Source of the DNA: Ariolimax columbianus
Lineage: Eukaryota > Mollusca > Gastropoda > Stylommatophora > Arionidae
Assembly: GCA_036924085.1 (NCBI GenBank)
Contig: JAVGWX010000004.1
Span: 8,269,044 to 8,333,043 of the forward strand
Length of the DNA: 64,000 nucleotides
Reading direction: 5' to 3'
Shown here: positions 24,505 through 36,200 of the stretch, one piece after another
Layout: each line of letters opens with the position of its first letter
How positions within the stretch are numbered: the stretch's first letter is position 1
The notes under the pieces: generated by a model
Told to the model about the DNA's origin: nothing
Seen by the model: only the letters and a program-made list of their open reading frames with translations
The model's database searches: none
Translations under genes and position numbers: made by a program

Positions 24505-27060
24505 AAAGGAACTAAATAGTCATGGAGGTCTTCAACTGTCACAGCACTGCATTGGGCTACAAGGAATCAGATGCTAATGGAGAAGAGCTGGAGAAATTGG
24601 AAAAGCAGAATGGACTGCAGCTCTTGTACCACCCAACATTGCCACCATCTTTTAATAGCTGCACATGGGGGAAAGGATACAATCCTAACAACATATTTGC
24701 TAGTGACAGGATAATACACAAAGTGGCTAAATCTATAGAGGAGCCCATACCACGAACTCAACACAAGCCCATAGCATACACAGTCACTGCAGTTGTCAAG
24801 CCGGAAAGTGTACAAAAGGCGCTTCAATTTCTAACGAGCCAAATAGGGTCCACTTGCCCTTGATCTAGACAAAGAGGTGGATAAATTAAAATCAACCCCC
24901 GCAAAATATGAGGATGGGTAAAACTCGCAAAATTAATTTCTAGACACCACATATCAAGAGGCTGCAGAGTTCAGTATATTCCAGACCTTAACGGCGAATC
25001 AAAAGCTCCATACGAGCACTACCAAGCACTATTTGAAAGTGGCCCTCTCTCTGATGAAACCATCCAGGCTGAGTTTAAAACCCAAAAAAATGGCGCCACT
25101 TAGCGGAAAACCTTGAAATGAAACAAAACAGTAGACGCTCCTGGAAACTTATTAAAAACTTAAGTAATGATGCAGCGAGCGCTCCTGCAGGCATAACACA
25201 AATCACCCTCAAGCGAATAGGCTACCAATTACTATTGATCGGAAAAACCACTCAAAACGCAGAACAAGTAAATATCTAGCGAGATTAAAAACAGGATAAT
25301 GACATATTGATGATACCTTTATCCTTGCAAGAACTACATGATGCAATACATCAAATGAAAAACAACAAAGCAGCTGGCCAAGATTACTTAAAGACAGAGT
25401 AAATTGAAAACGTTGGACAAGAAACCGTGAAATGGCTGCTGAAGCTTTTCAACACATGCATGGGATCTATGCAAATTTCTAAAATCTATAGAAAATCACA
25501 TGTGACTAAAACCAGGAATAACCCCATCAGAACCTAAGAACTTCCGACCGGTTTCACTACTGCGCCATTTGTGTAAAGTTTTTGAAAGAATGATCTTGAA
25601 CCGTATCGCCCTCCCCCCCCCCCCCCCCCCCCCCTTTCCCCATCTCAGAGACAAATAACTCAACAAGGAGCAAGCATGCTTCAGGCCTGGAAGATCATGT
25701 TGCGACCAGATTCTTAACCTGGTACAACTGATCGAGGATGGGTACGAATGTAAACAGATCACAGGAGTAACTTTTATTGATTTAAGCGCAACTTATGACA
25801 CCATAAACCCCTAGAAATTGTTTGCTAAGCTATACTCCATGACAAAGGACTGGCGTCTAACAAACCTCATTAAATGTGTCCTCCAGAATTGGTGATTCTA
25901 CGTGAGTGCGGATAAACAAAAGTCGATGGCGAAACCAAAAAAATGGGATGGCAGAAGAAAGTGCCCTGGCACCTAAGCTGTATAATATATTCTCAAACCA
26001 TCGACCTATAGATACATATGATAAATATGATGATGATACAGCAATAGCTGTCCAGGGAACGGGCTTCGAAGAAGTCGAACAGAAAGTGACAAACGCCCTA
26101 TATGCCCTTGCTCTTTATTACGAACAAAATAGCCTCAAACCAAACACCAGCAAAACTCAATTATGTGCCTACCATCTCAGAAATAGAGAGGCGAACAGAA
26201 AGTTGCAGATCAAATGGTCAGGGCAGGATCTATAACACAGCACGGCTGACAAATACTTGGAAGTAAAGTTGGACTGCACGCTGTCCTATGCCGTACATTG
26301 TCAAAAGTAAAAACAGAAAATACATGTGAGAAATAGTATCATATGCAAACTGACTGGCACAACATGGGCAGCAAAGCCAGTTGTCCTGAGAACATCATCA
26401 CTCACTCTGTGTTTCTCTGTAGCTGAGTACGGCGCACTAGTCTGGAAGAACTCTGCACATGTCAAACATATAGATACAGCAATAAATGAGACAGGCCGTA
26501 GAGTTACTGGATGCCTAAAACTACACCAACTAAACAAAATATACCCCATAATCGGCATAGCGCCTCCCGAGAAACGAAGAACTGTCACGTCAGAGATAGA
26601 AAGAGAGAAACAGGTAAATGACCCAGACACTCTATGTTCGGACATCAGGTGCAGCGCTCAAAACTAAAGTCAAGACGAAATTTCTTACAGTCAACCCAGC
26701 CCCTACAAACTAGTCCAAGAAATCAACGCATCGAAAGTTGGAAACAGCCGACACAGGTCCCCTTGATCGTCTTACGGGAGGAACCTGTGCCTGGGCATCT
26801 CCTCCCCTACGTAACATGGGATCCATTAAAACTGGTGTATCACGATGCAAGAAAAACATGACAATATGTGGATACTATGGATGATGAAACATGCGAGTGT
26901 GGAGTAACACAAGACTAGGACCCTCTGATGATCTGCCCAAACCTCTCGGAGACTTGTAGCATAGATGACATGCTGAGTGCCAGTGACAGGGCAATCACTG
27001 TGGCTGAATACTGGATAAATGATGTGTGACGAATAACCTAGGGCAGGGGAAGTAAGTAAG
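24505..27060 (+). mobile_element. Jockey-like LINE, 5'-truncated and heavily decayed
   Basis: Plus-strand order: C-terminal endonuclease (VFNCHS where GDFNSHS is expected, FNSCTWGKGYNPNNIFASD, PRTQHKPI), reverse transcriptase (NFRPVSLLRHLCKVFERMI, FIDLSATYDT for motif A), then a well preserved C-terminal region (AAKPVVLRTSSL, AEYGALVWKNSAHVKH, GIAPPEKRR) and a Cys tail. The catalytic FADD region is degraded to YDDDTAIA. Many stops and frameshifts, plus a 22-base C run at 25613-25634 inside the RT region. The 3' end carries aagtaagtaagta, matching the related fragment at 62891-63390. The group name is by resemblance to jockey-like proteins. Confidence 0.82.
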
Positions 27061-27299
27061 TATCGACATGGAAACGGGCACGGAAAAGGCCATGTTCGCT
27101 TCCAGTGCAGAAGAAACCAACCAATCAGAGATCAGTTGCCGTTATACGATTGGGAAAGACATGGTCAATTTCATGACAATGAAGTTCACTGGAAAATATA
27201 TGAGTCTACCTCTTGTGGATGGTTTCTGGAAATCGCTGTTACAGTGAAACAGTGAATTTGATTGACAAAAAGTGGATAGTCGATCATTTGTGTATCGTA

Positions 27300-27455
27300 A
27301 ATATCTGGGTTTTTTTTTCTCTCGGACGAATGCTCCCCCACGAACGGAAAGTAATTGCAACCTACCGTACTGCACACTTGCCAAGAAACTTATAACAGCC
27401 AAATAGGTGGCGGTTGTAAGAAGGGACGTTCTGCAAAGGACATACTACTTACATT
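27300..27455 (+). mobile_element. SINE-like dispersed repeat, copy 3 (5'-truncated)
   Basis: Shares ggaaagtaattgcaaccta, ccgtactgcacac, gccaagaaac, aacagccaaa and the closing ctacttac with the copies at 375 and 12214, but lacks the tRNA-like head. Loss of the 5' end is typical of retroposition. Confidence 0.6.
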
Positions 27456-27577
27456 TTAATATATATAAATATATATATATATACATATATAGATATATAT
27501 ATATATTTATATTTGTCCATATCTATGTATTTGATAGATAGATCGATAGATAGATATATAGATAGATAGATAGTAAG

Positions 27578-27614
<37 letters not shown>

Positions 27615-27792
27615 TATATATATAGCTATATATCTATATATCTATCTTTTTATCTTACTATCTATCTATCTAGCTATCTATCTACATCTATCTATCTATC
27701 TAAACCTATATCTAGCTATATATGTATATATTTATCTACCTATCTAAATGTACATATATATATATATATGTATTTATATGTATATATATAAA
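27456..27792. repeat. Compound TA/TATC microsatellite
   Basis: Alternating ta and tatc/gata runs with short spacers, between a SINE-like tail and a mariner relic. Confidence 0.92.
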
Positions 27793-28660
27793 CACATGTA
27801 ACCGGGGCTTTATTGTTTAAGTAACTAAAATGACATTTTTTGAACGATATAATCTCCTGCAACGTTTATGCAATTATCCCAGCTTTAAGCATGTTTTGAA
27901 AAGCTTCAGCGTAGACAGATTTCTCATTATGCGTGAAACAATGCAAGGCAGCGTTTTTTAATTTGTCATCTGTGTTGACCTACCATCAAATCTTTAAGGA
28001 GTCCAACAATGTAAAAATAGATTAGAGCGAGGTCTGGTCTGTAATATGGATGTAGCAATACCTCCCAGTCGAGTTGCTGCAGATAGCACATATTGCAGTG
28101 AGCCATATGAGGTCCAGCATTATCTTTCAGGAGTAGGACGCCTTTTGTGATCTAACCAGGCCTTTTTATAACAGACGATTACGCACATCACTCAAAATAC
28201 GTATGTACTGATCACTGTTTATAGTGGCATCATGAGGTAAAAAATTCACGTGAATGTTGAGGGAAGTTTGTCTCAGAAAAAAACTTACTATCACTTTTTG
28301 AGATTGAGATCTACCATGGCGGGGATTATCACTCACGGATGCAAAGCCTTCTCTAAAACGTTTCATCCATTCAAATGTTTTACTGTGGCTGCACGTCTTA
28401 TCACCGTATTGTGATTGCAGTCTGCTGTAAACTTCGACAGGTTTCGCGTCTTCTTTCACAAGAAACTGCATCACAACACAATGTTACATGCAAGCACTAC
28501 AGTGGTGTCCGCATTTTTGTCTTATATGTCACGGGACTCGCCTATGGCAAGTGGGACACCTAGTAGTAATAAAACACAAGTGCCACTAACTATTCATAGT
28601 AGTTCCAGTACGCCACAGCCCACTCAGGGAGAAATAGAACAAAAAGTTCCGCTTTGATTT
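27793..28660 (-). mobile_element. mariner-type transposon relic with internal deletion
   Basis: On the minus strand the N-terminal helix-turn-helix region reads MMQFLVKEDAKPVEVYSRLQ, then YGDKTCSHSKTFEWMKRFRE and NPRHGR. It jumps directly to SQSQKVIVSFF and INSDQY, which normally lie far downstream, so about 100 codons including the first catalytic Asp are missing. The second and third Asp regions persist in another frame (KDNAGPH; YRPDLALIYF for the usual YSPDLAPSDF). Frameshifts and stops follow. No clean terminal inverted repeat was seen. It lies in the intron between the EGF exons at 23728 and 28972. Confidence 0.82.
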
Positions 28661-28675
28661 GAACGCCCTTCGTGT

Positions 28676-28676
28676 G

Positions 28677-28744
<68 letters not shown>
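28676..28744. repeat. (TA)n microsatellite
   Basis: Nearly pure ta repeat following the mariner relic. Confidence 0.97.
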
Positions 28745-28747
<3 letters not shown>

Positions 28748-28971
28748 ATAGTTGAGTACCTTATATAATATTCACAAACGTAATGAAAATGTCACGACCG
28801 ACTAGAATCACAAACAATGTAATTGGAAAGGATGATATCCAACCTGTTATCAGGACAATGTATCAAATCAGCATTACGCGTAACCTGACCAATTAATAAA
28901 CTTGATTTTATGCATGCATGTAGAATATGTTATTGTATAGTTTGTTAATCAATTGTATATGCCAATCTTAG

Positions 28972-29106
28972 AATGTTCAAATACGTACCATGGACCTCGT
29001 TGTGCCCTACCGTGTTCCTCAAACTGTTTGGGTAATATATGTAATCCCGAGACTGGTAAATGTTACACTTGTTCTCCAGGATTCATCGGAACGTATTGCG
29101 AAGTTG
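28972..29106 (+). CDS. Internal exon: one eight-cysteine EGF-like module
   Basis: The exon is 135 bp (45 codons), between an acceptor ending aatcttag and a strong gtaagg donor, phase 1 on both sides. Cysteine spacing C-x8-C-x3-C-x3-C-x4-C-x6-C-x2-C-x8-C equals that of the exon at 23728. It contains YHGPRC, NPETGKC and GFIGTYC, the classic EGF/laminin-EGF ending. It is too short to appear as a long ORF because flanking intron frames close quickly. It is the last exon of the multi-EGF gene that I could find; the membrane-spanning and cytoplasmic exons were not located in the remaining 35 kb. Confidence 0.85.
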
Positions 29107-29164
29107 GTAAGGCTTTATAGTGTTTGAGAAGAAGTAATTCTAACATTTTAAGGGTAAAATTATT

Positions 29165-29660
29165 ACAGGTGTGGCTAATTATAGTATCCTCCAGAAGCTC
29201 TGGCACAGAATTTATTGCCGTACTTCAGAAGGTAGAGAATGAGGGGCTAATGTACCAGTGGATAACAGCTGTTCAGGCCTCAAACCTCCAGGGGGTGACA
29301 TTAATCTCCTGTCCAGCTGATGCTGGAGTTCAGAGCAACGAAAGAGCTGACGTCTGACTTCACAAGCTCCCATCATCGCCACCTTAGTGTAGGATAGAGG
29401 TGATATTTAGAAATCAATCAACAACAGTCTGTTGGATGAATCAGAAATCAAGACTGGACAATGTTGACATCAAACAAGGTTGGAGATGAGGGGGCGTATG
29501 AGAGGACTGAGCTGGAGAGTGTTCAATCAAAGATCCACTGAGACCATCAGCTTCCAGGCCATACACCATTTGCTGAGAGAGACAAAGCACGTATGGGTAT
29601 GCCCAGGGTGCAGTGACATCGACTCCTCGATGAACAAACTTAAACAGAAAGGATAACAAC
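29165..29660 (+). mobile_element. RNase H/zinc-tail fragment of another LINE family
   Basis: Plus strand: LISCPADAGVQSNERADV resembles the last RNase H motif (CPGHAGVRGNERAD). Further on come RMRGLSWRVFNQRSTETISF and HVWVCPGCSDID, the usual C-terminal module with a CxxC pair in this kind of element. The His of the RNase H motif is Asp-Ala here and there are stops and frameshifts. It lies 60 bp downstream of the exon donor at 29106. Confidence 0.6.
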
Positions 29661-30377
29661 TCTGTTCAGGAAAAAACTGCTACTATTAGTAACTTTCCGT
29701 CAGTTCTTTCTCTCTACATAGGTTGAAAATCAAACGTTGTTTTTGGATAGTATTCAACATCTTTATTATGGCAGGGCTAGTTTCATACGTCAATCAATGG
29801 TAAGTTCCGGTACTGGCGGAACACCAATACTCGTCCGCTTAAACTGTATTGTGACAGTCAGGCACATACTAAATTCATCCTATCTAGCATGTTTGGTACC
29901 ACTAGAAATTGAAGCATGAAATACAATATATACATGTATATGTATATATGTATGTATATATTATATATGTGAATCTCAAGTGATATTGTCTAAACAGAAT
30001 TTATCCTGAAATGTAGATATGTTAAAGCCAAGGAGAGATCATATAATTACTTTTTTTTACGTCGTCTTTGATTCCAAGGCTAAGTGTCTTGGATTGTGTT
30101 TTGCACCTTACAATTTATTACTACCGACGTCAGCACTACTTTATAATTGGATTTATTTCCAAAGTTGCGCTATTTTGCTGATTTCGAATATATATGTTTA
30201 GGTTCTTGGCCATGTCACCATATCACTCCGCAGCCTTCCAAACAAAAATATGATAAAACTCTTGATATATTGGTCAACGAACTAGTTTAACTTCGTTATT
30301 GTCACCTGCAACATTTGCCCCAAGGCACAATATTGTTTTTGCTTGCAGTTTTAGACAATGAATGTTGGATATATGTA

Positions 30378-30378
<1 letters not shown>

Positions 30379-30445
<67 letters not shown>

Positions 30446-30457
30446 TATATATATATA
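30379..30457. repeat. (TA)n microsatellite
   Basis: Near-pure ta repeat with one interruption near its 3' end. Confidence 0.96.
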
Positions 30458-31369
30458 GTTGTTGTAATAGCTGCGGTGAAAGCCTGCTCTTAACAGGTCA
30501 ATGCCACTAATATTATCACATGGCGTCTTCAATTGTTCCCCTGCTCTCTACCGTGTGTTTTAAATTGTTGACGGTGCTTGTTAGAATCGTTTCCTCGTGT
30601 CCACATGCACTTTTCACTCAATGAGTAGAATTACTTTTTGACTGTGGCATATGTCTCATTACACTGCGACCAGTTGTTTCCGTAGCCCACCTCTTCATCT
30701 AGATTTCTCTGGTGTTATTTTTAACGGGGGAAGTATAAATTAGCGAGAGATATCATTTTAATAATTCTTGAATCGTTATAAAAAGCATTTGTAAAACATG
30801 ATCATCATACAACATATCATTTATGTTATTGTAGCATTCCAAATGTTAATGCCAAACCTGATTAAGCAACTAATACTCGAAATGTAAAAACAAATTGTAA
30901 CACTACGTCTATAATGATGTATGTGTTCTTGATAATGTAGACTTAATTGATGTGTGTATAATAATGATGTTAAAGATCAGCTTTTCATAAAATAGTCCAG
31001 CCACAGATATACCTTTAACAGTTGTGTTTTTATGAAAACTCAAATATTTACCCAATTTTGTTCACAATGTTAATACTACAAAGAATAATACCTCTTGCAC
31101 ATTGTTACACAGCTTGACCTCCAGAGTTAAGAATTAAGCTATTGTTGTTATTGTTAATGCATGTGCAAAGTTGCAGGACAATTGATTTAAAAACAAAACA
31201 GTTATCATACAAAAAACCACCGGTATGTAGCCCTTATCGACGAAACAATCTGAGATAAATGTTTACCATTTTCTGATCGGGAAGAAGGCTAACATCTGCT
31301 CAGGCAAAATATACTGATCAGACATGTAAGTCAGAGTCAGGTAAAATATACCGGAAAAGACCCTCACCT
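30458..31369. other. Non-coding sequence, nothing recognised
   Basis: AT-rich DNA without transposon or exon signals. Searched for further phase-1 cysteine-rich exons and found none. Confidence 0.45.
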
Positions 31370-31630
31370 CGGCTTCCTAGTAGCCCTCCCTGGCAGCGGG
31401 CTGTTTTCATGGCCGTCTGGCTAAAAGGTGAGGGATCGATGTGATCCCTGTAGTAGTGAGTGACACGTAGATTAAGCCAAGCATAGCATAACCGCCAGGA
31501 GGACCCCGGTCGACCTTCATCAGCACGCTCGGGATGTGAGAAAAGCTACTGCAACCCGACACAACGTCCTTTTCAGGGCGCACAAAAGAGCACCTACTAA
31601 TTGTGGGCATTTGCAAACAAAAACAACAAC
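31370..31630 (+). repeat. Short dispersed repeat with CAA-rich tail
   Basis: The 3' part (31556-31625: gtccttttcagggcgc, ctactaattgtgggca, then caaacaaaaacaacaac) matches 21535-21615. An A-box-like tggctaaaagg is present near 31420, but no properly spaced B-box was found, so calling it a SINE is tentative. Confidence 0.45.
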
Positions 31631-31873
31631 CATTTTCTGATGATTAAATACCTCGATTTGTATTCATGACCTCCAGCCTGATAAAGAAATCCTACAGAAT
31701 GCGCCTGTCAATCGTCTAGCACATGTCTCATCCTGTTCGTTGCCCTCCTGGCTTCATAGAAGGCCTTAGTGAACTTTCTCTGAGTTCCTTCAAAATGTTC
31801 TTGTATGCACAGGACTCTTGCAGATACCTGTCTGCATGTAATTCCATTTCCTCCCCATTACCAACAGAGATTG

Positions 31874-31886
31874 TATCTCACCATTA
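31874..31886. repeat. Target-site duplication, left copy (LINE copy B)
   Basis: tatctcaccatta here and tatcccaccatta at 32639-32651 flank the LINE fragment; 12 of 13 bases match. Confidence 0.75.
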
Positions 31887-32638
31887 GCAGAAAAATAACA
31901 CTGTCATTCGCTACTGGTAAGTACACAAGCAATTTCAGAGCGGAGGCAGAGGCACTGAGGGCGGCAGTGGAAGAAATGGCAACACACAGTGAAAATGAGA
32001 GCCATATAGTCTTGCTGACAGATGCTCTCGCCGTAGTCACAGCGCTAAAAAGCCAGAAAAACACTGAGTTTAATGACTTAAGAGCAGCACTCTGCAAACT
32101 GTGCCAGCTGTCCGCACCAAAAAGGGTAGTGGTACAGTGGGTTCCGTCACACTGCAACATCCAAGGCAACAAGGAGGCAGACAGACTGGCAAAAGAAGGT
32201 GCAAGGCTACCACAAACAGATACCAGTATGACGTACGAAGAGTCAAAACGGCTTATCAAAGCCAGGTACATGACCAAATGGGAAACCGAACATACTGGTT
32301 ACACCAAAAACGATGCCTATTACCAGTTAAACCGAAGAGAGCAGGTCGTTGTCTTCAGACTTCGCACTGGCCACAACAGACTGAGGTACCACCTATTCAA
32401 CAAATTGAAGATAGGGTGTACCGACGAATGCCCGTGCGGTACTGGTAAAATGACCACTGAACATCTGCTGCAGAACTGCCCGACATACGGGGATCAGAGA
32501 GAGCAGATGTGGCCATTACCAGTGGAACTGCAAGACAAGCTTTATGGTAGTGGCGAGAGTCTCAGGATGACCGCCGCTTTTTTCGAGAAAATAATGGTTA
32601 CTGTCTGACTGTGTACGCAGAAGAAGAAGAAGAAGAAG
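31887..32638 (+). mobile_element. RNase H-bearing LINE, 5'-truncated copy B
   Basis: Contains only the end of the element: RNase H from KITLSFATGKYTSNFRAEAE through LLTDALAVVTALKSQKN and WVPSHCNIQGNKEADRLAKE, then the C-terminal Cys region (TDECPCGTG, TTEHLLQNCPTY). The frame is open to a TGA at 32606-32608 and is followed by a (GAA)n tail. The RNase H Glu and the middle and last Asp motifs are intact, but the first (YTDGS) is missing through truncation, so it cannot be active. Same family as copies A, C, D and E. Confidence 0.9.
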
Positions 32639-32651
32639 TATCCCACCATTA
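32639..32651. repeat. Target-site duplication, right copy (LINE copy B)
   Basis: Directly after the (GAA)n tail; pairs with 31874-31886. Confidence 0.75.
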
Positions 32652-32784
32652 AAACTGGAAGCTGCAAAAGAAACACCAGCTCTCATAATAGTTAGTTTAT
32701 GGTTAGTATGCTTGGGTCATAATTTTCAGATAACACTGGTCAGTGATTCATTAAAATTTTGAATTTTTGGCTTTGCTTTCAGGA

Positions 32785-34560
32785 TTCTACGTTATGCTAT
32801 ATCTGCAGGCCAGTCGCCGTGAAAAAGTCTGCAGTCTTGACCAGGTTGGAGCGGCTGTCCCACAGCTTTCTTAGCTCCGCACCCTCTGGCCAGGCCTGGT
32901 ATCTCATTTCCCTATAGGATGGGCATTCATGTAGAGTTTGTTCAAGATTCTAGCCCCCTGTTCCACGTGGGCATTCATCTGTGTATGAGATATTTAGTGG
33001 GTATATATGTTTTATTAGTTTCCAGTGACCAGTTCTCAGACGAAATGAGGTAGTTTGTTGGTTTCTTTTGAGTTTGTGAATTGGATGGGGTGTACTGTTT
33101 ATATTTCGGTTTTCTTTCCACTGGTATAAATACTGATTGCTAATGGTTTTTAGATATGTCTGTATGGTACTCGAGACATTTTGTGTTTTGCCTTCATGAC
33201 ACTTTTTTCAGTAGTTCAGTCCTGGCCATTTCCTGCAATACTGGTTATTAAGTACACATAACATTTGTAGGCTACTGGTGTGGTTGTATGTATTAACAGT
33301 TCTATCTTCTATAGCTATGTTATATAGACACAATTTGTTGTGGTTGATATTCCACTATTCCGCTATTCCGAACTGGTGGTGGAAAGTCAATAACCACACA
33401 TAACATAAGCAGATCTGCAAGTCCTTCTCGAACACACCTGATTGTTGAAAGTCCATAATCTTTCAATGTGCTGTTTGAAGATACCTGGTTTTGCTAGTGT
33501 GTCAGTCATCTCGTTTTCCATCTGGTAGCCCTATATGTTCAGGGATAAATTGCAAGATGACGTTAGTAACTTGGTCTGTCATTATGTTGTTGTTCGCCCT
33601 CTGCACCAAAAATATCACTTTTGTTATGTTTGTGGTGGTCTTCAGCTTCATCACAACGTATATCGGCCCTAATTCCCCTAGTTCAAACTGTAAATGCTAA
33701 ATCTCAACTGATGTTTTTATATAGTTTTCGTCGCAAGAATCACAGAATCTGGTAAGGACACGTCTGAATATTTCATTTAGATACCTCCCCCTGCAACCGA
33801 CATAGATGTCAATACTGATCCAATCGTACAGATCACGACTGCAAACTCTGGTTAGTTACATACTGTCTTCCAGGCACAAATCTTAAGGATGGTAGGCGTA
33901 GCTTCCTTGATTGCACCTTTTCTATTAGGTCTGTTTAATGACTGGCAAGGTATAACATTTCCATGTAGGATGTCCAAAGAAAACAGTTTTCCATTTCTCT
34001 TTCCTCTGTTGGATGGTGAATATAGCTTTCCTTATCTGCTATATCAATTGGAGACTACTGCTTCAGTCTTTTCTTATGTTTCAGAGAATATATATGTACC
34101 CTATTTGGATAACTTTGTTGCGGTCTCTTGTATCTATCAACTGCTTCAGTCATTGTCCTTTTTCTCATGAAATCCAACGGTTCTAGATTTGCCTATATCC
34201 CGCTGTGTGAGCTGATCTGATCCCCCAACAAATTAGCCTGAGAGTTTTTTTTCTGCACTCGGTCAATAGATGAGATGTTAATACTTACAGTAGTATATAT
34301 GAGAAGGCTATAGTCCATCACTGGTCGTACGTATTCAAGATATAGTTGGTGAAGAATTTGTTTATCAGATCCTCAATTCGTCGACTGAATTTAATTCCTT
34401 GGTTGCTTTTACCTTAGGCTTGAGATATGTGGCTGTGCAATTGTATACTTCTCTCCAGTGTTACTCCTAGATAAATTTTGGTACCCTTTTTTTAATAGTA
34501 GTTCCCCATTAATGTTGATTTTAATTTGCTACTTTTTTACAGCGGAAGAAGATGGTGGAT
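32785..34560 (-). mobile_element. Decayed RNase H-type LINE of a separate family
   Basis: Minus-strand pieces in order: YLGVTLERSIQLHSHIS, YLEYVRPVMDYSLLIYTT and DRVQKKTLRLICWG from the RT thumb region, LQFIPEHIGLPDGKRDD from the last RNase H motif (WVPSHxxIxGNExAD in active copies), then SFRLRTGHWKLIKHIYP, TDECPRGTG and LHECPSYREMRYQAWP from the Cys tail. All are in different frames with stops, so the copy is old. The layout is that of copies A-E but the residues differ clearly, so it is another family in the same group. Confidence 0.7.
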
Positions 34561-34959
34561 TCAGTTTTCTGCGTATTAATCTTTAGTTTCTACATTTTGC
34601 AGTATATTCAAATTATGAGCAGCGCTTATTTATACATATATTGTAGCTCATTTTTAGTCATTACTTACTATTGGCGTAGCAACTCTTCTCAATTACTTTT
34701 TATTTCACTTCCGCCGTTGTCTTTTCACGTCGTTGTGTTGCAGAGCTTGTTTCCGGCCAGACTGAAGTGGCTCTTCAGGTAGCATCTTTATTTGGATCGA
34801 TCTGCAGGTTTATCTTCCCAAGATGTCAGAAACATACCTACTATGGCTAGTTTATACACGTCTCCAAACCTCAGCTGTGCACGGTTGACTGCAATTTTAT
34901 ACAGCTCTCTTTAGAAAATTTTTGTGGATCTGCAACCTTTTTCTATGCGACGAACATGA

Positions 34960-35720
34960 CCAATCCGTAGTAGTCTTCACTGTTTACAAAGGAGTGTGCA
35001 AACTGGGAGACTGATGCTAGAATGCACCTACGTGTTTGTTAACTTGCCTGTACATGAGACGTTAATTAATGTCGGATCTCAGGCGCCGTAAGTGAAAGAT
35101 GTTTCCATTTGCGTTTGTTTGGCATAGGTTAATCCCGTTTCGCTACCAGGTAGAAGCGTACTGGCAATACAGACATTGTAGACAATAACCTTGATCTTTG
35201 CTACAAGTATGAGGTTTTTTCCAGACACGCGTTGTGAGACAGTAAAATAGTACAGCAGCTTTGGCAATGCGGTTCCCTATTTCGGTTCCTAGGTAGAGCC
35301 TATCGTTTATGAGAGACTCCTGTTAAGTGAATTGATCCACAGGTGGTAATGTTGGTGATCTATGTCTTGTCCCAGAACATTTGTTTGATATAGGATTGTT
35401 TGGGGGTGACAATCTTTGCCTGAAAGAACCAATTTATCAAACCCTAGACTGTCAGCTGACTGTGAATGACAGCTGCAACATCATGAGTAAATAACAAGTC
35501 CATGCAAGTAACGTTCCTGAATGACCATCAGAAGAAGTTGTCGTTCTCAACCCGTTACTTTCAGTGGACCACAAGAATGCGCTTCTGACTGCGCATGGGG
35601 TAAGCTTCAATGTCCATTTGTTCTTATGCAGAAAGGTGCGGATTTTCAAACCGTACACCAGGACTAGGACTACACAGGATTTGTAAATTCAAACCTTGGT
35701 TTTCAGTGATAGCCTTTCCT
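34960..35720 (-). mobile_element. Decayed LINE reverse-transcriptase fragment
   Basis: The minus strand shows LLFTHDVAAVIHSQ where LLFADDAAxVAHS is expected (catalytic pair lost), then REIGNRIAKAA-like residues, and YNVCIASTLLPGSETGLTYA, which corresponds to YxxxVLSTLLYGSETWTTYA of RT C-terminal regions. Frameshifts separate the pieces. Lower and upper limits are approximate. Confidence 0.55.
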
Positions 35721-36110
35721 GGACCCATATTAGAGGCAAAGCGATCAGATAGGGGGCAGTTATAGTACTCGAATGGTGTACATCGATGATATGGTTGATG
35801 CTCAAATAAAATAAATCGTAAATGGAATTGACATTATTATTATCAACAATGATTCCTGTTGTTGTGGAATACATCAAAGGTTTTGGATCTTGGTTTCTAA
35901 AATGAAAAGGCGAGGTCTATTTAAGACTCAAAGTCCTCTAGTCGCTCCAGTGGTTCTAACATTGACTGAAGGTGATAGCATGATTTGACAGGTTAGCATC
36001 TGCGGGTAACCAAGAAACCAACGCACTGAATTCATTCACGTTTTTGTGTGAAAGGTCACAGTTCCGTTAATCCTGACGAAAAAAACCGTCACAAGTATGT
36101 GAATGACTCA

Positions 36111-36200
36111 CGCTGCATGTATGATATGCAACTGTAAGCACGCTACATGTATGATATGCAACTGTATACACGCCGCATGTATGATATGCAACTGTACACA
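36111..36200. repeat. 30-bp tandem repeat, three copies
   Basis: Three copies of a 30-bp unit containing gcatgtatgatatgcaactg. It forms the 5' part of the open frame that follows. Confidence 0.9.

Noticed and set aside
31858..32277. Minus-strand ORF over LINE copy B, and similar plus-strand ORFs over copies A, C, D and E
   Set aside because: These are antisense shadows of the RNase H region and recur identically in every copy.
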